A stretch of DNA of 64,000 nt. Source: Mugil cephalus (taxonomy: Eukaryota > Chordata > Actinopteri > Mugiliformes > Mugilidae). The position numbers and the translations under genes were made by a program. The notes below the pieces were generated by a model that was given only the letters and a program-made list of their open reading frames with translations, did not search any database and was not told the DNA's origin. This document shows, in pieces, positions 26,147 through 36,410 of this stretch; position 1 is the stretch's first letter; each line of letters opens with the position of its first letter. The DNA is taken from NCBI RefSeq assembly GCF_022458985.1, contig NC_061788.1:716499-780498 (forward strand), given 5' to 3'.

Positions 26147-29048
26147 CTGGGAAGGCGTGGGGGTTGGACGACCCTCTCTTCAGGCACTTGGAACAGAGAA
26201 TATGTACAGAGTAGTGCAGGCCGGGCCACTCCTGCAGCAGCATGTTGAGCTCCTCCACCAGCGGAGTGACGGCTTGCCACGCCGTCCAGATGTTGGGCAG
26301 TGATGCATGGCTGGCGATGGACAGAGTCTCGTCCTGCAGTCTCCCCTTGGAGGGATGGTGGCTGATCACAACAGGGACTTTACCTCGATAGGCGACAATC
26401 TGGCGCCGGCCGTCCGAGCGCTGGACTACGTGGCTGTTGATCTGCACACTGAAGCGTGCAAACAGTCCGGGAGGAAACAAGAAGGGGAAGCTGTACTGGA
26501 TGTGCAGCTGCTCTACAGAGAAGAAGTGACACAGCGGCACAGAGCTCCCACCGGCCGAAGCCTCAGCCCCGGCCTCCGCCCCAGCCTCCTCACTGCTGAC
26601 GTAGCTGGGGAACTTGTACCACACTGTGGCTCCGTTCAGAGGCTTGCTGCGGGGCTTGTTGATGCAGTAGCAGATCCCCATTTTCTCCAGGAGCTCCATG
26701 ATGAGGTGGAGGTCCTGCTGGGTCTGGATGAGCGGCCTGAGGAGCAGACGGATGACGTTGGAGGGCAGGAGGCCGTGCTGGAGGAAGCCCTCCACGTGGT
26801 GCTGCAGGTGGGTGACCCTGAGGTTCTCTCCCTTCTCATCCTCTATCACCAAACTCACCCTCCCCTTGTCCCCCCGCTCCCCCTCAGAGAGGAGCCGGTC
26901 CAGCAGTGTGGACTCGTCCCTCTGGAAGAAGACGTTAAGAATTGCAATGAACCGTGGAAGATTGTGAAAAACATACTCCTTCAGGGTGAGGCTGTCCTCA
27001 AAGTACAGCAGCTTCCCGCTCTCGTGCAGGTAGGATAAGGCGCTCTGCAGCCGGTCCTCCGTGAGCCCCGCCTGGAGGCCCAGACGGGCCGAGTCCCACC
27101 ACGAGAGCCACAGATCTTTGGGCTTAAAGTGCAACTCCTCCAGCATCTGCCAGGACTTTGGCAGGATACGATGGAGGTTGGGGAAGATCTCCCTGTGGTC
27201 TGCCACGGACATGAGCTTCTCTCTCAGCCTCTGGATGTTCCTCTGAGTCTCCGTGCAGCTGACGCTCAGGACAGGAGACAAGATCTGCAGCCTGTGGTTC
27301 AACATGTACTGTAGCTGGGCTTTCTTGCGCCTGAGGTTCCGGTCAGAGACGCCGTAGAAGAGGACATGAGGGCTGGAGGTGCGGACGTTGTAGCCCTGCT
27401 CCAGAGCCTGATCCACCTGCTGAACCAGGCTCTTCAGACTCTGGGTGTCCCTCGCTTCCTGTAGGCCAATCTGTCTGTGAATGTCCAGACTCTTCTCCTC
27501 CACCTCCACCTCTCCACACAGGTCTGCATGTGTGCCCACCAAGCACACTACGGCGTGGGGTACTTTGGCACAGAGAAGATGGAGGAAATAGCCCACGTGG
27601 GCGTAGAAGTTCTTGGGCGAATATGTTTTGAGGTTGATGACGAGGATGTAGAGAGCACCAGGGGAGAGAAAAAAAGGTTTGATGAGGTCGTAGTTTTGCT
27701 TCCCTGACAGATCGTACACTAGAAACGTGAGGTGGCGACCGGCGTCTGCCACCCAGTTAGTGACTTCGATGCCTTTGTTTCCCTGGGCTCCTGTGACGTC
27801 CTGCTGTGAGTTCACCACGCTCTGCCTCAGTCGGGTTTTCCCAGAGTTCTTCATCCCCATCAGAACCAGCTTCAGTCGTGGCTTCACAGCGAGCTGTGAA
27901 TGTGCAAGTTCCTTCTGATAGACAGCAATGTACGGGATCCCCTTCATGCACACCTCGTACGGGGGCTGGATGAGAGGGTTATCCTTCACCTTCCAAATGT
28001 TCACTTTGGACAGCTTCCCAAAATCATCTGGGAGAATGGCTATTTGGTTACCCTGTAAAACAAGCTCCTCCAACTTCTCCAGCTCCACAATAGAGTCGGG
28101 CAGATATGTGATGTTGTTATTGTCCAGCCAAAGGTTCACCAGCTTCAGCAGCTGCCCAATTTCCTCTGGGATATGGGTCAGTTTATTCCTGCTCAGGTAC
28201 AACTCCTCTAACCCTGTGATGCTTAAAATCACCTGAGGAAAGTTCTCAAACTCGTTGGAGGACAAATTGATCATTTTGAGTCTCTGTAGACGACCGAAGG
28301 AAGCAGGCAGGGCAGTAAGGTTGTTCCCATCCAGCATAAGACTCTCCAGGTTGTGCAGGCGGCAGAATGAGTCTGGTAGGGAGGACATGTGGAGACTGCT
28401 GAGCCACAGGATTTTGATGGACTGCAGCTTCATGGTGTCTGCTGGTAACACTTCAAACTTGTTCCCCGAGCAGTCAAGCTCCTCCAACTCACCCAGGGCC
28501 AGGATCTCAGGGGGGAACTGGTTGAGCTTGTTGTGGTCTGCATCCAGAGTGCGCAGCTTGGCGAGGCCGGAGAATGATGTGGGCAAGTCGTGCAGGTCGT
28601 TGAAGCTGATGTCGAGTTCTTCCAGAGACTGAAGGACCCCGATTTGAGCCGGCAGCGCCTGGATTTTGTTGTGGCTGATGCAGAGCTTCTTCAGACCCCT
28701 CAGCTGAACCACCCCCTCAGACAGGCTCCTCAGACAGTTGTGGCTCATGTCGAGCTCCACCAGCTGCACCAGCTCAAACACTACCCGGGGTACGGAGGTG
28801 AACTTGTTCCTGCGGAGGACCAGGATGCGCAGGTTGTTGAGAGTGGTTCCCAGCCCCTCAGGCAGCTCCTGGAGCGAGTTGTTGCCCAGATTCAGAACCT
28901 CTATCTCGGCTATATCCTCTGGTAGTTGGATCTGGTTGTTCTTGGAGCAGAGGGTGAGCTGACGCAGGTTGCTCCGCAGCTTCCTGGAGCGCAGGGCGGC
29001 ATCCCTCCACAACCTGGCTGTTTTCAGATTGTTCTCCTTGTCCTCCAT
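26147..29048 (-). CDS. mfhas1: MFHAS1 (LRR-ROC protein), main coding exon
   Basis: MFHAS1 (malignant fibrous histiocytoma amplified sequence 1, MASL1) is a ROCO-type protein that binds GTP and modulates Toll-like receptor signalling. From the ATG at 29048 the residues are: [20 protein letters not shown] near the N-terminus; leucine-rich repeats at about 47-358; the junction IKDN-like segment [20 protein letters not shown]; a ROC P-loop GMKNSGKT at 398-405; a GTHADL motif; then the COR-like C-terminal region ending NPHAFPG. The donor CCCAG|GTAAGT ends the exon at 26147, and the last exon is 15974-16104, giving about 1010 residues against about 1050 in mammals. An upstream in-frame ATG at 29117 would add 23 acidic residues; the one at 29048 has a better Kozak context (GCGCCATGG) and aligns with the mammalian start. 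Confidence 0.95.
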
Positions 29049-29520
29049 GGCGCTGCAGCCGGACCCCCCTTCCTCCTCCTCCTCCTGCTGCTCCTTGTTT
29101 TCATGGAGAGTTTTCATGGATCCTGAGCGGCCAGCATGGAGGACGGAGTCCCTCAGAAATCAGCGCGCTCCTCAACAGGAAACCCTCCGCCACCGAGGCC
29201 AGAATAGCCGCGACGTGTCGGGGAATAATCTCTTTTTTCGACAGGAACTGGAAGAGAGTCTGCGGCCGCGGATGCATCCTTTTCTCTCTGCGCCACTCCG
29301 TCGGGACACAATGAGGAGCTCCGCGGTCACAGCTGCGGCTTCCACCCGGGGCTCCGGGGCTGAGGCTGCCCTCCGATCACGGCTCGGATCGTCCTCATCG
29401 CCTCCGGAAGCCTCTGGGTCTCTGTGTCCGGGAAGATGTGCGGGTTCCGGGGCAAAACTAAGTCGCCGTGCGTCGTCCTAACCGCGGGGAGTGGAAGAGA
29501 GGCGGCCGCTGCGCACACTG
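29049..29520 (-). promoter_or_regulatory. mfhas1: mfhas1 5' UTR / CpG-rich promoter region
   Basis: This stretch is rich in CG dinucleotides and GC boxes compared with its AT-rich surroundings, has no TATA box, and leads directly into the mfhas1 start. It is probably the gene's CpG-island promoter and 5' UTR. The transcription start cannot be placed from sequence alone. Confidence 0.55.
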
Positions 29521-29540
29521 CGTCAGATCCATGAGCGCTC

Positions 29541-29600
29541 CTCCCTTTCTCCTCCTCCTCCTCCTCCCTTTCTCCTCCTCCTCCTCCTCCCTTTCTCCTC

Positions 29601-29658
<58 letters not shown>

Positions 29659-29659
29659 C
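29541..29659. repeat. (CTC)n then (ATCT)n microsatellites
   Basis: CTCCTC-rich runs at about 29541-29600 are followed by about 14 ATCT units to 29659, just upstream of mfhas1 in its transcription sense. They produce spurious open frames. Confidence 0.9.
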
Positions 29660-30260
29660 TCTGTCGTTCAGTTCATGCCATATATTGCACATTATTGAAT
29701 TGCACTTGTTGGAATATTGCAGAAGTTAAAGAGAAACCGTTCAGTGTTCATTCATTACTGTCCTGGGACATGTGTTGTTCTTCAGTCTGTTTGTCCTGAA
29801 AACAGAAGCTGCTGTTCTGTGATAGAATCATGATGGATGGATTAAAAACCTTTATAGTCAATGTGTGGACAATAAATGTGAGATGATGGAGAGATCGCAG
29901 AGCTCAGTGATAAATGATTAATATTGAATTAGAGAACTGAGTCTTGTTGGAGGATAGAAGAGACACGACTCTGGCTCCATCTGCTGGAAACAGTCTGCAT
30001 ATACACAAACTGTAAAGTTATCAGGTCTTTGAGGCGACTGGCCAGCAGGGGGCGCAACTTCACACTAAACCACAGGTGTTAAACATACGGTCAAAAAATA
30101 CATAGAAGACGGCAGATTATCAATGAAAATAACAAATAATCTCTAATTTATCCTCCGGTTTACTCAGAGAACTGAACAAAACACAACCAGAGACCAGGAC
30201 TAGACTGACCCAGGACCCAGGAAGAGGAGAAAAGAAGTAAAAACCAGTAAATGTACTTTT
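29660..30260. other. Intergenic upstream of mfhas1
   Basis: No gene or clear repeat seen. Confidence 0.4.
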
Positions 30261-30269
30261 TAGTCACTG

Positions 30270-30505
30270 TTAGTCACAGTCACAGTAAATTCTTGGTCCG
30301 TGTTGCATGCTTGAGATCTCCCCAGCAAGGCTCTTGTTCATATTGTCATATATATCTTTTTTTTTTACATTCTCTTACTTATTCTTATTGCCTATATTGC
30401 TCTTTGTTCTTAACACTGGTACGCTTTGGGTAAGAGCTGCTGTAATGAAAAGTAATTTCTCCCTGGGATCAATAAAGCAATTCTAATTCTGATTCTGATT
30501 CTGGT
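30270..30505 (+). mobile_element. LINE 3' tail relic
   Basis: The segment ends ctgggatcaataaagc followed by short ATTCTG repeats, the typical 3' terminus of a fish non-LTR retrotransposon. It abuts a Tc1 transposase relic on the right, suggesting it inserted into that relic. No coding sequence remains. Confidence 0.5.
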
Positions 30506-30625
30506 GTTATAGAGGTCAGGAGACTGGGACGCCCTCTCCAGAAGCTTCACTTTATTCTGCTGTAGCCAGTGACAGGTTCTGGAGTTTTTGGAGTGTTGTG
30601 TTGAATCCAAGTACATCCCATACTA
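30506..30625 (-). pseudogene. Tc1-like transposase fragment
   Basis: On the minus strand the frame reads TCHWLQQNKVKLLERASQSP then DL, matching the conserved stretch just before the last catalytic residue of Tc1 transposases ('LEWPSQSPDLNPIE'). It breaks after SPDL at the LINE tail. Only about 40 codons remain. Confidence 0.6.
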
Positions 30626-31300
30626 ATACTCCAGTCCTCACTTTTTTCTTTTCTTTTTAAAAAAATAAAATAAAATTAGACACCTTGGTGTCTAGTCAGT
30701 GTAATGTGTCAGTGTTGGTCTTTAATCATGGACAGTGCTTCAGTTTCTGCTTCCTGCTGTATGAGGTCATTCATGAAGACATAATCACTGATTGGTTGAG
30801 AGGTTTCAGAATATTCTGGATGTCAGCTTTGTATTTCAGGGAGAGAGATTAAACCTCTGCTTTGATCCCAACAGGCCAGATGGATTTTACCCATTGTTAT
30901 TTACTGATCCAAGCCTTGTGACCGTTCACTTCCAGCTGCTCTGAGGAGATGATGTGTCATGAACTAATGAACATAATATAGAAGAGAACTTCCTCCTGGA
31001 ACATTAAACCTTCCAAGTTCTCCAGTATTATATCAAGCTGCAGCCATGTTTCAGTCAGACTAAATAAATCCCACAAAGTGTTTTTCTCTTCTCTGGATGT
31101 TGTGAAGTAGTTTTTCTTTAGCACAGAAACAATCCTGAGATTGTCCCCACTGTTGTCTTCTGTGGACGTCCAGGTCTTTTTATGTTGCTGAGCTCACCAG
31201 TGTCTTTATTCTCAGACTTTAACAACATATTGATTGGATTCATGTTGTTTTTGATGATCCAGTGAAGACACTCTGAACAAACTGATTTCATGAAGCAGAG
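30626..31300. other. Intergenic, right of the Tc1 relic
   Basis: No gene recognised. A short A-rich tract lies near 30660. Confidence 0.35.
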
Positions 31301-31302
31301 AT

Positions 31303-32338
31303 TTTATTCAAGATTCACAGAAAACTGCTTCAACCAGGAGACGATTGAATGTGAAGAACAGAATATAGTGAATTAAAAAAATCACAGCAACATAAAATGA
31401 TCCAAATATTTCCACTGAGTCATGTGAAATATTCCAACTAGTCATTCCAGCATGAACATATGAAGAATCCAAGGCATTAATCAAATTAAAGAACATTAGA
31501 GCATGAGCATTAGCAGTATCTATAGATCTGATAACATTCCTCTTCTAACACATGGTCTATACCATGTGTCAATTTTAAATAATGACACACGATTTACGAC
31601 TGTTATCATCTTTCCATCATGTTATGGGAGGAGGGGTTTGCTCATAGCTGTGATCACAAACAGGCACTTACATTTAAACCCTTCATTAATTGTACTTCCA
31701 CTTTAGAATGATAAACCTTGCTGGTTAATCGTGCCACAAAGATGATGTTGACGCCTAAAACTCATTCACAGCTTACAAAATAAAATGATCCAAATGTTTC
31801 CAATGAATCATGTGAAATATTCCACCTAGTCATTCCAGCATGAACACATGGAGAATCCAAGGTATGAATCAAATCAAAGAACATTAGATTTCAGGACTGT
31901 TCTCTTCAAAAACACTCAAGTGTGAAAGTTGGATGGAGCTCCAGCTCAGCAGAAGATTTCTCCACTGTGTCTGAGTTCAGTGTGAGTAACATCCTCTGTA
32001 CAAACTGATTAGAATGACAACAACAAGCCAGGAATAGGAGACACAATCATATCACACTGATACAACATTTTCCTCATGGAATACTTTTACTGCTGATACA
32101 TGAACTACATTTTACTGACAACTGACAACACTACTAATATGTTGGTGTTGGTACTTTGACTGAAGTCAATGATCTGAATACTTCCTCCACCATGTTTCTG
32201 ATTGGAAATATCAACTGGATATTACACTGAACACAATCACAACCAAACAACTGATTCATGTTTAAAGTTCAGATCAGCTAAATGATCACAATCATGATGA
32301 TCATCTACATCAATGAGGCTTAACTTATTTTCTAGATC
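31303..32338 (-). other. 3' flank/UTR of GTPase copy 1, with internal repeat
   Basis: It matches the sequence behind GTPase copy 2 (43138-43792). About 100 bp at 31396-31499 recurs at about 31785-31889, a partial tandem duplication with unrelated sequence between that is absent behind copy 2. It is probably 3' UTR plus downstream flank. Confidence 0.55.
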
Positions 32339-33772
32339 CTATTCATTCTTCATGTATCTCAGTGCTGCTCTGGTTCCTTCATCCATTCTGTTTTTCATCT
32401 CCTCCAGTTTCTGGACCTTCTCTCTGTCTCCTCTCTCCTTCATCTTCTCAATCAGAAAGTCCAAGTGGACATGAGTGGACACTGAATCAACATTCAGGGC
32501 GATCTGCTCCAGGTTGACAACATGTTGGTAGGCCTCATCCAGGAGCTGGGACTTCTCTGATCTCAGTTGGTTCATTTCTTTATCAAGATTTTCCACAAGT
32601 CTCAACTTCTTCTCACTTTCTGATTTATTCTTCTTAAACTTCTGTTTCATTTCTGCTTCAGTTTTCTGAACTCTCCTCGTCTTGATCACATATTTCCACT
32701 TTTCTTTCACATGATCTGTTACAGGACACTTGTTGGTACAAACAGTACAGAAACCTTCTGTTATGACCTCACATTGTCCAGGTTTCCAGGCCATGGTGCA
32801 TGGATAGTGACAGGTCTCCTCACAGACAGTACAACAGACAGCTCCACCATAAAACGCCAACCACCTCATCCCACCATTATTCTTCATCTCTTCTTCGTGT
32901 TTCTTAAGAGCTTTTCGAATCTGTTTCATCTCCATCTGTTTCAGTTCAGTCAGTTTGATTCTCTCTTCCTGGTTTTGGATGCAGGCTGTCAGTCTGATAC
33001 GTTCTTTCAGAACATTCACAGTTTTTATCAGTTTCTGAGGTTCAGTTTTTTCCAGAAAAGCTGTGAACTCTCTCATTCCTCTCACTGATATTTTATCAGC
33101 ATGTTCCAGGAATTCTCTTTCATCTGCTCTGTCTTCATCCTGACAGTTATTAAACAGGAAGTAAACAGGTTGATTGTTCTCATTTTTTGCACATTTAATT
33201 TTTGCAGCTTCAAGAGCTTTAAGAGCATTTCTAGGTTTTCTTCCGTTAGAGTGTGTGATGAGAGCGACAATGTTTTTCTCCAGGTCTTTTCCAAACAGAG
33301 ACGTCACTGAATCAAAGACGTACATCAGTCGATCATTCAGTCTATTCTCACTGGCCTTCATCACCAGACCCACTGCATCAACTTCATTAACTCCATCCTC
33401 TGATCTAAACAAGTCAAATAATCTCTGATTGATGATGACATCACGTCCAATTCCTCTGGTGTCTCCATATCCAGGAGTATCGATGATGGTCAGAGAGTAG
33501 GGCAGAGTTTCACCTTCAAAACCAAAGATCTGGTACACGATCACATCTGATGTCTGACTTTCTGATTGACTTCTTTTCTCCTCTATGATCTGAAACCAGA
33601 CTTCATCCTCAAACTTCACTCCCATGGTGTAGTTGACCAGAGAGTTGATCAGAGTAGATTTTCCTGATCCTGATTCTCCAACCAGTAAGATGGTTCCATT
33701 GGTCTTGTTCATGTTTCTTTCTCCAACAGTCATTCTAGTCAGAGTTCCAATCTCCTCTTTCTTTGGTTTCAT
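32339..33772 (-). CDS. AIG1/GIMAP-like GTPase with Cys/His cluster, copy 1
   Basis: A P-loop GTPase of the fish AIG1/GIMAP-septin-like group; exact family name not certain. Numbering from the ATG at 33772: Walker A GESGSGKS at 32-39, switch II DTPGYGD at 98-104, and THSNGRKP near 173-180 where G4 is expected. A coiled-coil-prone helix spans about 255-298. A Cys/His cluster at about 313-354 has paired Cys at 313-314, 317 and 321, then CHYPC, CEVITEG, CTVCTNKC and a final H, and looks metal-binding. A second coiled coil spans about 365-425 with a charged tail. The frame stays open to a good acceptor (TTTCTACAG before 33854), so the true start is probably in an upstream exon: copy 2 has CTG where this ATG is. 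Related GIMAPs act in lymphocyte survival and host defence, a family-level inference. Confidence 0.85.
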   Translation of the reverse strand: MKPKKEEIGTLTRMTVGERNMNKTNGTILLVGESGSGKSTLINSLVNYTMGVKFEDEVWFQIIEEKRSQSESQTSDVIVYQIFGFEGETLPYSLTIIDTPGYGDTRGIGRDVIINQRLFDLFRSEDGVNEVDAVGLVMKASENRLNDRLMYVFDSVTSLFGKDLEKNIVALITHSNGRKPRNALKALEAAKIKCAKNENNQPVYFLFNNCQDEDRADEREFLEHADKISVRGMREFTAFLEKTEPQKLIKTVNVLKERIRLTACIQNQEERIKLTELKQMEMKQIRKALKKHEEEMKNNGGMRWLAFYGGAVCCTVCEETCHYPCTMAWKPGQCEVITEGFCTVCTNKCPVTDHVKEKWKYVIKTRRVQKTEAEMKQKFKKNKSESEKKLRLVENLDKEMNQLRSEKSQLLDEAYQHVVNLEQIALNVDSVSTHVHLDFLIEKMKERGDREKVQKLEEMKNRMDEGTRAALRYMKNE

Positions 33773-33854
33773 CTGGTAGACAGAAGGAGATCCTGAAGAG
33801 ATCTGAATACTTCTGGAGATGATGTCCTGATACTTTGATGAGATGTTTGTTTTT
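33773..33854 (-). CDS. Likely 5' extension of GTPase copy 1 coding exon
   Basis: The frame continues in-phase for 27 codons upstream of the first ATG to a polypyrimidine-AG acceptor. The equivalent stretch in copy 2 (45254-45374) is also open, ends at an acceptor in the same phase, and encodes nearly the same residues (SSKYQDI, SGSPSVYQ). Conservation supports coding. Confidence 0.6.
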
Positions 33855-33869
33855 CTGTAGAAAAAGTTG

Positions 33870-34700
33870 AGATTTGCTCAATAAAATGATCATTATTATT
33901 ATTACTAATCACCTCCACTGTATCCAAGATGCTTCATCAAGGGCATCAGGCATTTACGCGACTCTTATTTTAGCTTCCTTCCACTGATACCTTGCAAAAT
34001 CCAGAATAGAATTTAGAACAATCTTCTATACATGTTCAAGTGATCTGAGAGACATAGTATGATATTATCCCATCACTGCACTTCTGTGGTTTTAGTGAAA
34101 TGAACTGCTGATTCACATTTATTAACTTCAACTCCACATGAGCCACTCAGTGTGAACGAGTGAAACTGAGTAGTGACTGTATAGTGTTTTAATGATCTGA
34201 TTACAAAATAAATATGACACCAGCACACAGGTATAAAAGCTTTTACCAGCTTCATTCCCTCGTGTCTTTTTGTTTTTTTTTTACAAATATTATTTCAATC
34301 AAATAGTCCCCAAATTATTTGTATTGGAGAAGAAGACAAACACTTTCAAAAAGCTATTTGTTTTGTCAAACAGATTTTGTGTTTACCTTAACTGGGTTGT
34401 GGTAATTGGTCTTGCTTTTATATCACACTTTTTGCCATGCAGTGGGAGCAACTGGAGGTTCAGTGTGTTGCTCAAGGACACTTGGTCATGTGTGACATTG
34501 TGGGGATTGAACCTATAACCTCTCTACCTACTGAGCCACAGTCGCCCCTATTGTCTCCCACAAGAACCAAATCATCATCACAGTCATGTTGTGTCCCTTC
34601 AAGTCAGAATAAATCACCTCTATTAGCTGCATTTAATGCAAACATCAACCAATACTGCACATACATCCACAATTATTACAATGGATCATTAAACAATACG
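33870..34700. other. Upstream flank of GTPase copy 1
   Basis: No exon recognised. About 34412-34700 is nearly identical to 45850-46138 upstream of copy 2 and includes a common fish repeat segment (ggacacttggtcatgtgtgacattg...ctgagccacagtcgcccc). This marks how far the gene duplication extends. Confidence 0.5.
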
Positions 34701-35216
34701 GTAACGCTTTATATTAAGGTCCTCGTAATAACCATTAACTAATAGGTAATAAGGCCCTTGTAAGTCCTTGCAAGATGCTTATTAACATTATTGTGTATTT
34801 ATAAGCCTACATAAGTGTTAATAATGGCTTTATAATACAGTTAATAGCAGGCTATAAGACATTCATAAGCACTTATAAGAAAGTTGTTAATAGTTTGCAA
34901 ATGTTTAAGAACATTAATAAAAGCCTCATGAGTATCTTATAATTGTTCATAATAGCATTACAAACACCCATAACCCACCCATTATGTCTTTGCCATGCCT
35001 TTGTTAATCTTTTTTATTTGCTTTATTAATACTAAAATATACTTTATTGCTCATCTATTATCAGTTAACTACGCACTTGTTAACAGTTAATTATCTCTAA
35101 CTATCCCCTTGTAGGCCTTCAACACTTAACGGGAGCACTTAACGAGCAATTACCTCATCTGGACTACGTGTTGATGATGAAGAAGAAAAAGAGTAGATAT
35201 TCGTCTCAGTGACATA

Positions 35217-35429
35217 GAGGATCTTCCATTCAATAATCATGCCAGGTGGTATATAGATCCCCAAACAGGTGCCCACACACAGCACATGAAAAGAGCCTGG
35301 CGTAGCATTAAGGAGCAAGTTTGGAGGCAAAGAGGTAATCAAACTGAATGCTTACTGTCTGACCATCTTTGTCTTATTGAGTGGACTGAATGGCTAGGCA
35401 GGAAACAAAAAGACAGGTACGGGGTATAG
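35217..35429 (+). pseudogene. Merlin transposase C-terminal fragment
   Basis: The frame reads YIDPQTGAHTQHMKRAWRSI then KEQVWRQRGN, the signature of the Merlin/ISXO2-type DDE transposase around its last acidic residue (family pattern 'DPxTGAHTQxIExxW'). The expected Glu after the His-containing motif is Lys here (HMKRAW), so it is probably catalytically dead. Only about 70 codons remain and the upstream catalytic part is gone. Confidence 0.8.
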
Positions 35430-35709
35430 GCTACAATGGAGGCTAAATAGTGGGAGTGGATCACAATTTCGTTTCCATTGCTGCCCCTGAAAGGTTTGCT
35501 AGATGCCATTCGTGACTGTCCACATATAGACAACACAGTTTGGGCACTGAAGAAATCAGGGGAACTGTTGGAAAGGGGCACTTTTGAATTGCTGTGGTTC
35601 TAATAGACCACGTTTTTGTTTGTTTGTTTGTTTGTTTGTTTTTTAAAGTTAAAACAATGGTTACAGTTCATTGAAAGTGTTTTTTTTTATTTCATTGAAA
35701 TGTCTGTTT

Positions 35710-35816
<107 letters not shown>

Positions 35817-35984
35817 CACTTATGTAGGCTTATAAATACACAATAATGTTAATAAGCATCTTGTAAGGACTTACAAGGGCCTTATAACCTATTAATTAAT
35901 GGTTATTACGAGGACCTTAATATAAAGCGTTACCAACAAGACTTATTTACATATGCTAAATTAGAAGTGGAACTCAGTTTGTAA

Positions 35985-36410
35985 TGTTGTATACTGATGT
36001 GCTGAAGAAAGAAGTGATCACCGCTGACAAGTCTTATCTTGCATTTAAAAAGGTTTATTACAAGAAAGATCAGTGTCATACTCTTGTTGAATCTGAGAGA
36101 GCTTCTAGCCAATCGTTGAATCCTCTCTCTCGTTCAGCTCCCACAGTCACCTTATATAGGATGGTCATCCCCAAGAATCCCCATACACAAACAAAACGTA
36201 TGTCTTATGTCCTGGTTAGTTCACAAAACCCCAAACACAGGAAAGGGACAGAAGAGAAAAACAAGAAGATAATATACTACAGTAACAAAGTCAAGATGGA
36301 AAATTACATATATGGAACGTGTAATGTGTGAATTTGAAGTGTAACGATGGTAGTGTTGTGTTAAGTATGACTTGTACAGTATGAGAATGTGGGTGGTGGT
36401 GTTAAGATGT
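35985..36410 (-). mobile_element. Possible LTR on minus strand
   Basis: Read on the minus strand, CCTATATAAGG (TATA at 36158-36152) is followed about 95 bases later by AATAAA (36059-36054) and a GT-rich stretch, the U3-R-U5 layout of a retroviral LTR. The similarity to the copy 2 flank ends just left of it (about 35972). Clear TG...CA ends and a target duplication were not found. Confidence 0.4.

Noticed and set aside
26307..28962. Several + strand frames of 60-240 codons opposite mfhas1
   Set aside because: They are antisense shadows of a GC-rich, conserved coding exon and show no known motif.
32711..33088. 125-codon + strand frame opposite GTPase copy 1 (and 44165-44599 opposite copy 2)
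   Set aside because: Present in both copies only because the antisense coding strand is conserved; no motif and no splice or promoter context.
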